From UBA1479 sp048263775 (GTDB taxonomy: Bacteria; Pseudomonadota; Alphaproteobacteria; Rhodospirillales; Casp-alpha2), in the NCBI GenBank assembly GCA_048263775.1, contig JBLXDU010000006.1, positions 186,001-250,000 of the forward strand: 64,000 nt of DNA, in the 5' to 3' direction. Under the pieces are notes generated by a model. The model saw nothing but the letters and a program-made list of their open reading frames with translations. It made no database searches and was not told where the DNA came from. Below are positions 1-11,328 of the stretch, piece after piece. The position numbers were made by a program, and so were the translations under genes. How positions within the stretch are numbered: the first letter of the stretch is position 1; every line of letters starts with the position of its first letter.

Positions 1-908
1 GCGAGTTCCATCACGAGATTGATTGCCTGCAGCGCGCCGTTGACGAGGCTTATGAAGCGGGCCTGATCGGCGACGATGCCTGCGGCACGGGCTGGAAGTT
101 CGATTTCTACGTCCATTCCGGCGCCGGAGCCTATATCTGCGGCGAGGAAACCTCGCTGATCGAAAGCCTGGAAGGCAAGAAGGGCCAGCCGCGCCTGAAG
201 CCGCCGTTCCCGGCAGGGGTCGGTGTGTGGGGCTGCCCGACCACGGTCAACAACGTGGAATCCATTGCCGTGGCGCCGGCCATCCTGCGCCGGGGCGCGG
301 ATTGGTTCTCCGGTATCGGCCGGCCCAACAACGTGGGTACCAAGCTGTTCAACATCTCGGGGCATGTGAACCAGCCCTGCACGGTCGAAGAGGAAATGGG
401 CATTCCGCTCAAGGAACTCATCGAACGGCATGCGGGCGGGGTGCGCGGCGGCTGGGATAACCTGCTTTGCGTCATTCCGGGTGGGGCGTCTGTGCCAGTG
501 CTGCCCAAGAACATCTGCGACGACGTGCTGATGGATTTCGACAGCCTGCGCGAACAGCGCTCCGGCCTCGGCACGGCGGCGGTCATGGTCATGGACAAGT
601 CGACGGATGTGATCAAGGCCATCGCGCGGCTTTCGGCCTTCTACAAGCATGAAAGCTGTGGTCAGTGCACGCCGTGCCGCGAAGGTACCGGCTGGATGGC
701 GCGGGTCATGCAGCGCATGGTTTCGGGCGATGCCCATATCGACGAGATCGACACGCTGGAAGAGGTCACCCGCCAGGTCGAAGGGCACACCATCTGTGCC
801 CTGGGCGACGCGGCGGCATGGCCGATTCAAGGATTGATCCGCCATTTCCGTCCGGAAATGGAAAAACGGATCCTCGACAACATCGCGCGCCGGTCGGCGG
901 CGGAATAG
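1..908 (+). CDS. nuoF: NADH-quinone oxidoreductase subunit F, 5'-truncated by the window edge
   Basis: NuoF is the NADH-binding flavoprotein subunit of respiratory complex I; it holds FMN and the N3-type 4Fe-4S cluster in the peripheral arm. The reading frame is open from base 3 to a TAG stop, leaving about 301 C-terminal residues; the start lies outside the window. Visible are the glycine-rich GAGAYICGEETSL segment (bases about 122-160) of the nucleotide/FMN fold, and the cluster motif ESCGQCTPCREGTGW (from about base 654), with a further cysteine in GHTICALGD. It lies 26 bp before nuoG in a nuoF-N run. An in-frame ATG at 225 is internal, because homology continues upstream of it. The family assignment is secure. 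Confidence 0.96.
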   Translation, partial: EFHHEIDCLQRAVDEAYEAGLIGDDACGTGWKFDFYVHSGAGAYICGEETSLIESLEGKKGQPRLKPPFPAGVGVWGCPTTVNNVESIAVAPAILRRGADWFSGIGRPNNVGTKLFNISGHVNQPCTVEEEMGIPLKELIERHAGGVRGGWDNLLCVIPGGASVPVLPKNICDDVLMDFDSLREQRSGLGTAAVMVMDKSTDVIKAIARLSAFYKHESCGQCTPCREGTGWMARVMQRMVSGDAHIDEIDTLEEVTRQVEGHTICALGDAAAWPIQGLIRHFRPEMEKRILDNIARRSAAE

Positions 909-934
909 ACTGGTTTACTAGGGGCTTGAGCTAG

Positions 935-2987
<2,053 letters not shown>

Positions 2988-2995
<8 letters not shown>

Positions 2996-4010
2996 GGCCT
3001 GGAACAGCTGGATCTGGCCGACGGTCTGGATCGTCCTGAAAATCCTTGTGATCGTGGTGCCGATTCTGCTGTCGGTCGCCTATCTGACCCTGTTCGAACG
3101 CAAGGTCATCGGTGCCATGCAGTTGCGCAAGGGCCCGAACGTGGTCGGTCCCTTCGGCCTGTTCCAGCCTTTGGCCGACGGCGCCAAGCTGTTCCTCAAG
3201 GAAATGATCATCCCGTCGGGCGCCAATCCGGGGGTGTTCCTCCTGGCGCCCTGCGTGACCTTCGCCTTGGCGCTTATGGCCTGGGCCGTTATTCCCTTCG
3301 GTGAGGGCTTGGTTCTGGCCGATATCAATGTCGGCATTCTGTATCTGTTCGCGATCTCGTCGCTCGGCGTCTACGGCATCCTGATGGCCGGTTGGGCCTC
3401 CAACTCGCGCTACGCTTTCTTGGGGGCGCTTCGTTCTGCCGCACAAATGGTGTCCTACGAAGTTTCCATGGGCTTCGTCATCATCACCGTGCTGCTCTGC
3501 GTCGGTTCCCTGAACCTGTCGGCGATCGTCGAGGCCCAGCGCGACATGTGGTTCGTCATTCCGCTGTTCCCCATGGCGGTGGTGTTCTTCATCTCGACCC
3601 TGGCCGAAACCAACCGCCATCCCTTCGATCTGCCGGAGGCGGAGGCTGAACTGGTCGCCGGCTACAACGTCGAATACTCCGGCATGGCCTTCGCCCTGTT
3701 CTTCCTGGGTGAATACGCCAACATGATCCTGATGTCGGGGATGACGACGATTCTGTTCCTGGGTGGTTGGCTGCCGCCGCTGTCGATCGAACCGCTGACC
3801 TGGATTCCCGGGCCGATCTGGTTTGCGGCCAAGATCGCATTCTGTCTGTTCATCTTCATCTGGGTGCGTGCGACCTTCCCGCGCTATCGCTATGACCAGT
3901 TGATGCGCCTCGGCTGGAAAGTGTTCCTGCCGATCTCGCTGTTTGCCGTCGCGGCCGTGGCCGGTGTGTTGCTGGCCTTCGGCTGGGTTCCCACCCCGGT
4001 CGCCGGTTAA
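2988..4010 (+). CDS. nuoH: NADH-quinone oxidoreductase subunit H
   Basis: NuoH is the membrane subunit of complex I that forms the quinone-access chamber at the junction with the peripheral arm. The 340-residue protein has about eight hydrophobic segments. Family signatures are ERKVIGAMQLRKGPN near the N-terminus and the acidic loop AETNRHPFDLPEAEAEL in the middle, the region implicated in quinone binding and proton coupling. I chose the ATG at 2988, which gives MVEAWNSW and overlaps the nuoG stop. A longer frame begins further upstream inside nuoG, but that extension has no family resemblance. Confidence 0.97.
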
Positions 4011-4027
4011 GGGTTTAGGAGAGTTCC

Positions 4028-4516
4028 ATGAGCTTCATCGGACAAAGCGCCAAGGCCCTGTTCCTGAAGGAACTTGTCGCCGGCATGGCGCTGACGCTCA
4101 AGTACTTCACCAAGCCCAAGGTGACCTTGAACTATCCCTATGAAAAGGGCCCGTTGAGCCCGCGGTTCCGCGGCGAACATGCGCTGCGCCGTTATCCCAA
4201 CGGCGAGGAACGCTGCATCGCCTGCAAGCTGTGCGAGGCCATTTGCCCGGCCCAGGCCATCACCATCGAGGCCGAACCCCGCGACGACGGTTCCCGACGC
4301 ACCACGCGCTATGACATCGACATGGTGAAGTGCATCTACTGCGGATATTGCGAGGAAGCCTGCCCGGTCGACGCCATCGTCGAGGGCCCGAACTTCGAAT
4401 ACGCCACGGAAACCCGCGAGGAACTGCTGTACGACAAAGACAAACTGTTGGCCAACGGCGATCGCTGGGAAACGGAACTGGCCGAGCGGCTGCGTGCCGA
4501 CGCGCCCTACCGCTGA
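4028..4516 (+). CDS. nuoI: NADH-quinone oxidoreductase subunit I
   Basis: NuoI is the 8Fe ferredoxin-type subunit that carries electrons to the terminal N2 cluster of complex I. The protein has 162 residues. It has two classical 4Fe-4S motifs: CIACKLCEAICP (Cys63, 66, 69, 73) and CIYCGYCEEACP (Cys102, 105, 108, 112). The N-terminal 35 residues form the amphipathic membrane-anchoring stretch seen in the family. A GGAG-like ribosome-binding site lies just upstream of the ATG. It follows nuoH by 17 bp and belongs to the same operon. Confidence 0.97.
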   Translation: MSFIGQSAKALFLKELVAGMALTLKYFTKPKVTLNYPYEKGPLSPRFRGEHALRRYPNGEERCIACKLCEAICPAQAITIEAEPRDDGSRRTTRYDIDMVKCIYCGYCEEACPVDAIVEGPNFEYATETREELLYDKDKLLANGDRWETELAERLRADAPYR

Positions 4517-4569
4517 CCATTCCCCCTGATCGGGGCCGAAACGAGACTAGAAGGACTGACGAGGAAAGT

Positions 4570-4638
4570 ATGAGGGGAATTGAGGACAAAGGCCGCGCCA
4601 TGGCGCGGACAGGGAACGTGAAGGGAGGCGGCAGATGA
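4570..4638 (+). CDS. possible 22-residue micro-ORF between nuoI and nuoJ
   Basis: In the 118-bp gap between nuoI and nuoJ there is a short frame that starts with ATG after the purine-rich stretch GAGGAAAG, at Shine-Dalgarno distance. It ends in TGA, which overlaps the nuoJ start codon as ATGA. The peptide would be 22 residues, basic and glycine-rich (MRGIEDKGRAMARTG, then NVKGGGR), with no membrane segment or recognisable domain. Its layout suits translational coupling into nuoJ, but nuoJ also has its own GGGAGG site 6 to 11 bp upstream, so coupling is not required. I infer a possible leader; the frame could arise by chance. Confidence 0.3.
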   Translation: MRGIEDKGRAMARTGNVKGGGR

Positions 4639-5246
4639 TCGTCGAAGCCCTGGCGTTCTACATGTTCGCCTTCATCGCCGTGGCCGCGGGCGTGCTGGTC
4701 ATTTCCTCCAAGAACCCCGTTCATTCGGTGCTGTTCCTGATCCTGGCGTTCTTCAATTCGGCCGGGCTGTTCGTGCTGCTGGGGGCCGAATTCCTGGCCA
4801 TGATCCTGGTCGTCGTCTATGTCGGCGCCGTGGCGGTGCTGTTCATGTTCGTGGTCATGATGCTGGACATCAACTTCACGGAACTGCGCTCTGGCTTTCT
4901 GCAGTACCTGCCGCTGGGCGGCCTGGTCGGCCTGATCCTGCTGGCGGAAATGGTCGTCGTGGCCGGCGGCTGGCAGTCCATTGCCGGCGGTGCCAAGCTG
5001 GCCGAGGCGGCGGCCCCCATCATCAAGGGCACGACCAACACCCATGCCCTGGGTGAGATCGTCTATACGCACTACGTCTATCTGTTCCAGGCCGCGGGCC
5101 TGATCCTGCTGGTCGCCATGATCGGCGCCATCGTGCTGACCCATCGGCGGCGCACGGGCGTCAAGCGCCAGCGCATCGCCGATCAGAACGCACGCGGCAC
5201 GGATACGGTCGAAGTCCGCAAGGTCGAAGTCGGGAAGGGGATCTGA
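4635..5246 (+). CDS. nuoJ: NADH-quinone oxidoreductase subunit J
   Basis: NuoJ is a small membrane subunit of complex I next to the quinone chamber; its TM3 pi-bulge helix takes part in coupling. The protein has 203 residues with five hydrophobic helices. The stretch VVYVGAVAVLFMFVVMMLD (residues about 57-75) is the most conserved part of the family. A charged C-terminal tail follows the last helix (HRRRTGVKRQR onwards). A strong GGGAGGCGG sits upstream of the ATG. The gene ends 2 bp before nuoK. Confidence 0.96.
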   Translation: MIVEALAFYMFAFIAVAAGVLVISSKNPVHSVLFLILAFFNSAGLFVLLGAEFLAMILVVVYVGAVAVLFMFVVMMLDINFTELRSGFLQYLPLGGLVGLILLAEMVVVAGGWQSIAGGAKLAEAAAPIIKGTTNTHALGEIVYTHYVYLFQAAGLILLVAMIGAIVLTHRRRTGVKRQRIADQNARGTDTVEVRKVEVGKGI

Positions 5247-5248
5247 GC

Positions 5249-5560
5249 ATGTTTGAAATCGGCCTGTCCCATTACCTGACCGTCGCGGCGATCCTGTTCA
5301 CGCTGGGCATCTTCGGCATCTTCCTGAACCGCAAGAACGTCATCATCATTCTGATGTCGGTCGAACTGATGCTGTTGGCGGTGAACATCAACCTGGTCGC
5401 GTTTTCGTCCCACCTGGGCGATTTGGTGGGCCAGGTGTTCGCGCTGTTCGTGCTGACCGTCGCCGCGGCCGAGGCGGCCATCGGCCTCGCCATCCTGGTC
5501 GTGTACTTCCGCAACCGCGGGTCCATCGATGTCGAAGACATCAACATGATGAAGGGCTAG
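5249..5560 (+). CDS. nuoK: NADH-quinone oxidoreductase subunit K
   Basis: NuoK is the 103-residue, three-helix subunit of complex I, related to MrpC of Na+/H+ antiporters, and part of the E-channel. Visible are the helices ILFTLGIFGIFL, IILMSVELMLLAVNINLVAF and VFALFVLTVAAAEAAIGLAILV. They contain the two conserved membrane glutamates (Glu in SVELML and Glu in AAEAAIG) needed for proton transfer. The length is normal. It starts 2 bp after nuoJ and is followed 10 bp later by nuoL, so it is translated from the same message. Confidence 0.97.
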   Translation: MFEIGLSHYLTVAAILFTLGIFGIFLNRKNVIIILMSVELMLLAVNINLVAFSSHLGDLVGQVFALFVLTVAAAEAAIGLAILVVYFRNRGSIDVEDINMMKG

Positions 5561-5570
5561 GGAGCGGCTC

Positions 5571-7532
5571 ATGATCGAAATTATCGCTGTCTTCCTGCCG
5601 CTCGTCGGCGCGGCCCTGGCCGGTGTGATCGTGTTCATGCCGCAGGCGGACAAACACAAGCAGCACAAAATGGACACCCTGGCGCAGTGGATCACCTGCA
5701 CCGGTCTGGTGCTGTCGGCCATCTGCGCGATTATCCTGTTCAAGGACGTGGCGCTCGACGGTAACGCCCGGGTGACGGAACTGTTTACCTGGATCGATTC
5801 CGGCAGCCTGGAGGTTTCCTGGGCGCTGCGGGTCGATCAGCTGACCTCGGTCATGATGATCGTCGTGACCGGCGTGTCGGCCATGGTGCACATCTATTCC
5901 TGTGGTTACATGCACCACGACAAGTCGATCCCCCGGTTCATGAGCTACCTCAGCCTGTTCACCTACTTCATGCTGATGCTCATCACTTCCGACAACCTGG
6001 TGCAGCTGTTCTTCGGTTGGGAAGGGGTCGGGCTCGCGTCCTATCTGCTGATCGGCTTCTGGTACGATCGCCCGTCGGCCAACGCGGCGGCCATCAAGGC
6101 CTTCGTGGTCAACCGGGTCGGCGATTTCGGCTTCGCGCTCGGCATCTTCGCGACCTTCATGCTGTTCGACACGGTCAACCTGGACACCATCTTCCAGGCC
6201 GTGCCCGGCAAGGCCGACGCCACGCTGAACGTATTCGGCGGTGAATTCCATGCGCTGACCGTGTGCTGCCTGCTGCTGTTCGTGGGCGCAATGGGCAAAT
6301 CGGCGCAGTTGGGCCTGCACACCTGGCTGCCCGACGCCATGGAGGGCCCGACGCCCGTGTCGGCGCTGATCCACGCGGCGACCATGGTCACGGCCGGTAT
6401 CTTCATGGTCGCGCGTCTGTCGCCGATGTTCGAATATTCCGAGGTCGCGCTGACCGTGGTCACCATCGTCGGCGCCTCGACCTGTATTTTCGCGGCGACC
6501 ATCGGCTGCGTGCAGAACGACATCAAGCGGGTGATCGCCTATTCGACCTGTTCGCAGCTGGGTTACATGTTCTTCGCCTGCGGCGTGTCGGCTTATTCGG
6601 CGGGCATCTTCCATCTGATGACCCACGGTTTCTTCAAGGCGCTGCTGTTCCTGGGCGCCGGCTCGGTCATCCACGCCATGTCCGACGAACAGGACATGCG
6701 CAAGATGGGCGGCATCTGGAAGCACATCAAGGTGACCTACATCCTGATGTGGATCGGCTCGCTGGCGCTGGCGGGCATTCCGCCCTTCGCCGGGTTCTAT
6801 TCCAAGGACATCGTGCTTGAAGCCGCCTGGGGGGCGCATACGGGCGTCGGCCAGTACGCATTCTGGCTTGGCATCACGGCCGCCTTCCTGACGGCGTTCT
6901 ATTCCTGGCGCCTGCTGATCATGACGTTCCACGGCGCACCGCGTGCCGACGAGACGACCATGGCCCATGTCCATGAAAGCCCGATGGTGATGGTTCTGCC
7001 GCTGGTCGTGCTGGCGGGCGGGGCTTGCCTAGCCGGGGTGCTGGCCTATGACCTGATGGTCGGTCATCACATGGCGGAATTCTGGGGCAAATCCATTGTC
7101 GTGCTGGAACACCACAAGGCTTTGGAAAACGCCCATCACGTGCCGCTTTGGGTGAAGCTGCTGCCGCTTGTCGTCGGTGTTGCCGGGATCGCCATGGCCT
7201 ATGTGTTCTACATGTTCGCGCCGGGCATTCCGGGGGCGATTGCCGCCAGGTTCCAGGGCATTTACCAGTTCCTGCTCAACAAATGGTATTTCGACGAGCT
7301 GTACGACAAGGTGTTCGTGAAGCCGTCCTTCTACCTGGGGCGCAATCTCTGGAAAACGGGTGACGGTACGCTGATCGACGGGCTCGGCCCCGACGGCGTG
7401 TCCGCCGCCGTAAAGAACATTGCACGCCGCGCGTCGGCGCTGCAGACCGGCTACCTCTACCATTATGCCTTCGCCATGCTGGCGGGCATCGTGGTGCTGG
7501 TGACCTGGTATCTATTGACGAAGGCGGGGTGA
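5571..7532 (+). CDS. nuoL: NADH-quinone oxidoreductase subunit L
   Basis: NuoL is the distal antiporter-like proton-pumping subunit of complex I, with the long lateral helix. The protein has 653 residues and is strongly hydrophobic throughout. It contains the antiporter-family core FFGWEGVGLASYLLIGFWY and the later stretch MEGPTPVSALIHAATMV, both typical of NuoL. The C-terminal part contains the amphipathic lateral helix and a final membrane anchor (YAFAMLAGIVVLVTWYLL). A GGGAGCGGC sequence precedes the ATG. The gene ends 7 bp before nuoM. Confidence 0.97.
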   Translation: MIEIIAVFLPLVGAALAGVIVFMPQADKHKQHKMDTLAQWITCTGLVLSAICAIILFKDVALDGNARVTELFTWIDSGSLEVSWALRVDQLTSVMMIVVTGVSAMVHIYSCGYMHHDKSIPRFMSYLSLFTYFMLMLITSDNLVQLFFGWEGVGLASYLLIGFWYDRPSANAAAIKAFVVNRVGDFGFALGIFATFMLFDTVNLDTIFQAVPGKADATLNVFGGEFHALTVCCLLLFVGAMGKSAQLGLHTWLPDAMEGPTPVSALIHAATMVTAGIFMVARLSPMFEYSEVALTVVTIVGASTCIFAATIGCVQNDIKRVIAYSTCSQLGYMFFACGVSAYSAGIFHLMTHGFFKALLFLGAGSVIHAMSDEQDMRKMGGIWKHIKVTYILMWIGSLALAGIPPFAGFYSKDIVLEAAWGAHTGVGQYAFWLGITAAFLTAFYSWRLLIMTFHGAPRADETTMAHVHESPMVMVLPLVVLAGGACLAGVLAYDLMVGHHMAEFWGKSIVVLEHHKALENAHHVPLWVKLLPLVVGVAGIAMAYVFYMFAPGIPGAIAARFQGIYQFLLNKWYFDELYDKVFVKPSFYLGRNLWKTGDGTLIDGLGPDGVSAAVKNIARRASALQTGYLYHYAFAMLAGIVVLVTWYLLTKAG

Positions 7533-7539
7533 GACGACC

Positions 7540-9042
7540 ATGGATTGGCCCATTCTATCGCTGGTCACTTTCCTTCCGCTTGTCGGCGTGGCGCTGATTG
7601 CGTTCATCCCGGCGGACAACCCGGAAAATTCGCGGCGCGTGGCGTTGTGGGTGTCGGGCGGCACGTTCATCGTGTCGTTGTTGATCTGGTTCAACTTCGA
7701 CCGCACCACGGCGGCCATGCAGTTCGTCGAGGAAGCGGCCTGGATGCCCATGGCCGGGATCGCCTATCGGGTCGGCATCGACGGCATTTCAATGCTGTTC
7801 GTGTTGCTGACCACGCTGCTGACGCCGCTTTGCATCCTGGCCAGCTGGGAATCGATCAAGGTTCGCGTGAAGGAATACATGATCGCCTTCCTGATCCTGG
7901 AAACCTTCATGGTCGGGATGTTCGTCGCCCTCGACCTGTTCCTGTTCTATATCTTCTTCGAAGCGGTCCTGATCCCGATGTTCATCATCATCGGCGTGTG
8001 GGGCGGCCCGCGGCGCATCTATGCCTCGTTCAAGATGTTCCTCTACACCCTGCTGGGCTCGGTGCTGATGCTGCTGGCCATGCTGGCCATGTACTTCGAC
8101 GCCGGGACGACGGACATCACCAAGCTTCTGGTGCATGACTTCCCGACCGCGCTCGAACCCTGGCTATGGCTCGCCTTCTTCGCGTCCTTCGCGATCAAGA
8201 TGCCGATGTGGCCGGTGCATACCTGGCTGCCCGACGCCCACGTCGAAGCGCCGACGGCGGGTTCGGTCATCCTGGCTGGGGTGCTGCTGAAGTTCGGCGG
8301 CTACGGCTTCCTGCGCTTCTCGCTGCCCATGTTCCCCGAAGCCAGTGTCATGTTCACGCCGCTGATCTACACGTTGTCGATCATCGCGGTGATCTATACC
8401 TCGCTGGTCGCCCTGGCCCAGGAAGACATGAAGAAGCTGATCGCCTATTCATCGGTCGCCCATATGGGATTCGTGACCATCGGCGCCTTCACCATGACGG
8501 TGCAGGGGGTCGAGGGGGCGATCTATCAGATGCTCAGCCACGGTGTCGTGTCGGCGGCCCTGTTCCTGATCGTCGGCGTCGTCTATGACCGTGAGCATTC
8601 GCGCGAGATCACCCATTACGGCGGGTTGGTCGAACGCATGCCGGTCTACGGCATCACCTTCATGCTGTTCATGCTGGCCTCCGTCGGCCTGCCGGGCACG
8701 GGTGGGTTCGTCGGCGAATTCCTGGTCCTTTTGGGCGCCTTCCAGGCCAATTCCTGGGTCGCGGCGCTGGCCGCCACGGGCGTCATCCTGGGGGCCGTCT
8801 ATATGCTGTACCTCTACCGCCGGATCATCTTCGGCAAGCTGACCAAAGAACACCTGAGCAAAATCCTCGACATGGACAAGCGCGAGATCGCGGTGTTCGC
8901 GCCGCTTGTCGTCGTGACCCTGTGGATGGGGATTTATCCGTCATCGTTCCTTGACGTCATGCATGTGTCCGTCGAAAACCTGCTGAAGCATGTTGAAACG
9001 GCATTGGCCGCGGCCGGCCATACCAATCTGGCCGGGCGCTAA
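7540..9042 (+). CDS. nuoM: NADH-quinone oxidoreductase subunit M
   Basis: NuoM is the middle antiporter-like proton-pumping subunit of complex I. The protein has 500 residues with about 14 membrane segments. Family marks include LFYIFFEAVLIPMFIIIGVWG (the conserved TM5 glutamate lies in FFEAVLIP) and the channel segment PMWPVHTWLPDAHVEAPTAG. The stretch YSSVAHMGFVTIGAF, another antiporter-family signature, is also present. It is flanked at close spacing by nuoL and nuoN. Confidence 0.97.
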   Translation: MDWPILSLVTFLPLVGVALIAFIPADNPENSRRVALWVSGGTFIVSLLIWFNFDRTTAAMQFVEEAAWMPMAGIAYRVGIDGISMLFVLLTTLLTPLCILASWESIKVRVKEYMIAFLILETFMVGMFVALDLFLFYIFFEAVLIPMFIIIGVWGGPRRIYASFKMFLYTLLGSVLMLLAMLAMYFDAGTTDITKLLVHDFPTALEPWLWLAFFASFAIKMPMWPVHTWLPDAHVEAPTAGSVILAGVLLKFGGYGFLRFSLPMFPEASVMFTPLIYTLSIIAVIYTSLVALAQEDMKKLIAYSSVAHMGFVTIGAFTMTVQGVEGAIYQMLSHGVVSAALFLIVGVVYDREHSREITHYGGLVERMPVYGITFMLFMLASVGLPGTGGFVGEFLVLLGAFQANSWVAALAATGVILGAVYMLYLYRRIIFGKLTKEHLSKILDMDKREIAVFAPLVVVTLWMGIYPSSFLDVMHVSVENLLKHVETALAAAGHTNLAGR

Positions 9043-9058
9043 GGGAGAACCGGACGAG

Positions 9059-10519
9059 ATGTCGATCGATCAAATCATTCCGGCCCTGCCCGAAATCTTC
9101 GTCGCCTGCATGATCATGGCGCTGCTGATGCTGGGTGTGTTCCAAAAGGGTGCGCTCGCCGATCAGGATGTGAAAAGCTTCCGCCTGATTTCCGGGCTTT
9201 CCGTGGGTGTTCTGGGCCTGACCATCCTGTTGGTCGTCATGCTGGCCGACCGCCAGTTGATGGCCTTCAACAACATGTTCGTCGTCGACGGATTCGCGAC
9301 CTATGCCAAGGTTCTGGTGTTGATCGCGTCCGGCTGCGCCATCGTGCTGTCGGCGGGCTACATGGAACGCAACGGCGTGGCGCGGTTTGAATATGCCGTG
9401 CTGGTTGTGTTTGCGACCCTCGGCATGATGATGATGATCTCTGCCAACGACCTGATCTCGCTCTACATGGGGCTGGAGATGCAGTCGCTGTCGCTCTACG
9501 TCATCGCCTCGTTCCAACGCGACGATCAGCGTTCGACCGAAGCTGGCTTGAAGTACTTCGTTCTCGGCGCCTTGGCCTCGGGCATGCTGCTGTACGGCGC
9601 TTCCATGGTCTACGGGTTCTCCGGCACCACCAACTTCTCGGTCCTGGCAGATCTGTTGAAGGGCGGGGCGCCTTCGGTCGGCCTGGTCGTCGGCATCGTC
9701 TTCGTGGTCGCGGGGCTAGCCTTCAAGGTCTCGGCCGTGCCGTTCCATATGTGGACGCCAGATGTCTACGAAGGGGCGCCGACGCCGGTCACGGCCTTCT
9801 TCGCCGTCGCCCCCAAGATCGCCGCCCTGGCCCTGTTCACCCGCGTGATGATGGAGCCCTTCGGTGAGGCCGCCGACAGCTGGCGTCAGGTCATCATCTT
9901 CATCTCCGTCGCCTCGATGATCCTGGGCGCCGTCGCCGCCGTGGCGCAGAAGAACATCAAGCGCCTGATGGCCTACAGCTCCATCGGCCATGTCGGCTAT
10001 GCCCTGATCGGGCTTTGCGTCGCCAACGAGACGGGCGTGCGCGGCATTCTGGTTTATCTCGCCATCTATCTGGTGATGAACGTCGGCGCCTTCGCCTGCA
10101 TCCTGTGCATGAAGCGCGGCGATCGCATGGTCGAACAGATTTCCGATCTGGCCGGCATGTCGAAAACCCATCCGACCATCGCCTTCGCATTTCTGGTCTT
10201 CATGTTCTCCATGGCCGGTGTACCGCCGCTGGCGGGCTTCTTCGCCAAGCTCTACATCTTCTGGGCGGCCGTAGATGCCGGCCTGATGGCGGTCGCGATC
10301 ATCGGTGTGCTGACCAGCGTCATCGGCGCGTTCTATTACCTGCGCATCGTGCGGGTGATGTACTTCGAGGATGCCGAGGATCCGTTGGACGCCGGCGTCA
10401 GCCGTGAATTGAAAATTCTGATCGGCGTCACGGCCTTCATCATCTGCTTCTTCTTCATCCAGCCGAATCTGATCCTGGAGCCCGCGGCGGCGGCGGCGAA
10501 AGCCCTCCTTGCAGGGTAG
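9059..10519 (+). CDS. nuoN: NADH-quinone oxidoreductase subunit N
   Basis: NuoN is the antiporter-like membrane subunit of complex I nearest the quinone module. The protein has 486 residues. Its signatures are LISLYMGLEMQSLSLYVI, the channel segment PFHMWTPDVYEGAPTPVTAF, and YSSIGHVGYALIGL. I chose the ATG at 9059 because the residues after it (MSIDQIIPALPEIF) match the family N-terminus and AAGGGAGAA precedes it; the upstream in-frame extension overlaps nuoM and looks artefactual. This is the last nuo gene; birA starts 3 bp after it and is probably cotranscribed. Confidence 0.97.
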   Translation: MSIDQIIPALPEIFVACMIMALLMLGVFQKGALADQDVKSFRLISGLSVGVLGLTILLVVMLADRQLMAFNNMFVVDGFATYAKVLVLIASGCAIVLSAGYMERNGVARFEYAVLVVFATLGMMMMISANDLISLYMGLEMQSLSLYVIASFQRDDQRSTEAGLKYFVLGALASGMLLYGASMVYGFSGTTNFSVLADLLKGGAPSVGLVVGIVFVVAGLAFKVSAVPFHMWTPDVYEGAPTPVTAFFAVAPKIAALALFTRVMMEPFGEAADSWRQVIIFISVASMILGAVAAVAQKNIKRLMAYSSIGHVGYALIGLCVANETGVRGILVYLAIYLVMNVGAFACILCMKRGDRMVEQISDLAGMSKTHPTIAFAFLVFMFSMAGVPPLAGFFAKLYIFWAAVDAGLMAVAIIGVLTSVIGAFYYLRIVRVMYFEDAEDPLDAGVSRELKILIGVTAFIICFFFIQPNLILEPAAAAAKALLAG

Positions 10520-10522
10520 AGA

Positions 10523-11311
10523 GTGAAGTCCGTCATGGACGCGCCAAGACTCCCGTCACTGTTCACCCTTGTCGAACTCGACACGGTCGACAGCACCAAT
10601 GCGGAAGCCCGACGCCGGGCCGAGCAAGGGGTCGAAGCCGCGCCCGAGGGCACCCTGATCTGGGCTGCCGAGCAGACCGCCGGGCGGGGGCGCCGTGGCC
10701 GCACCTGGGTCAGTCCCAAGGGCAATTTCTACGCCTCCATCATCCTGCGCCCGGACGTGCCGCTCAGGGATGCGGCGCAGTTCGGTTTCGTCGCATCGCT
10801 TGCCGTGTTCGACGCCATCGGCAGCCTGGCCCAGCCGGGTACGGAAGCCCATACCAAATGGCCCAACGACGTACTGATTTCCGGGCGCAAGGTCGCGGGC
10901 ATTCTGCTGGAGGCTCAGGGCGCCGCGTCCGCAGACGCGCAGCCTGATTTCGTCATCGTCGGTGTCGGCGTCAACCTGCGCAGTTTTCCCGAGGATGTGG
11001 AGTTCCCCGCGACGTCCATGTTGGACGAGGGAACGACCGTTCTGGTGCCCGAATTTCTTGAAAGCTTCGGGCGGCACTTCCTGGCTTGGACACGCATCTG
11101 GGTCGACGAGGGGTTTGAGCGCCTGCGCAAGAATTGGCTGTGGCGCTGTGACCAGGTTGGGAAGGAGGTCGAAGTGCGGCTTGCCAACGAAACCCTGACC
11201 GGCACCTTCAAGGACCTGGACGACAGCGGCGCGTTGATCCTGGAAACGTCCTCGGGCCTGCGCACGATCACCGCCGGCGACGTCTTTTTCCCGCAAAGCC
11301 GGGGCGCCTGA
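10523..11311 (+). CDS. birA: biotin--[acetyl-CoA-carboxylase] ligase, monofunctional
   Basis: The enzyme activates biotin as biotinyl-5'-AMP and attaches it to the carrier protein of biotin-dependent carboxylases in the cytoplasm. The protein has 262 residues. The biotin/ATP loop GRGRRGRTW is at residues 54-62, and KWPNDV at 112-117 is the second active-site motif. The N-terminal helix-turn-helix domain of E. coli BirA is absent, so it should not act as a biotin repressor. I chose the GTG at 10523 because GCAGGG precedes it at good spacing; the ATG at 10535 is an alternative. Its place after nuoN and before coaX is usual in Rhodospirillales-type genomes. Confidence 0.93.
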   Translation: MKSVMDAPRLPSLFTLVELDTVDSTNAEARRRAEQGVEAAPEGTLIWAAEQTAGRGRRGRTWVSPKGNFYASIILRPDVPLRDAAQFGFVASLAVFDAIGSLAQPGTEAHTKWPNDVLISGRKVAGILLEAQGAASADAQPDFVIVGVGVNLRSFPEDVEFPATSMLDEGTTVLVPEFLESFGRHFLAWTRIWVDEGFERLRKNWLWRCDQVGKEVEVRLANETLTGTFKDLDDSGALILETSSGLRTITAGDVFFPQSRGA

Positions 11312-11328
11312 GGGCGGGACGGGGCATC

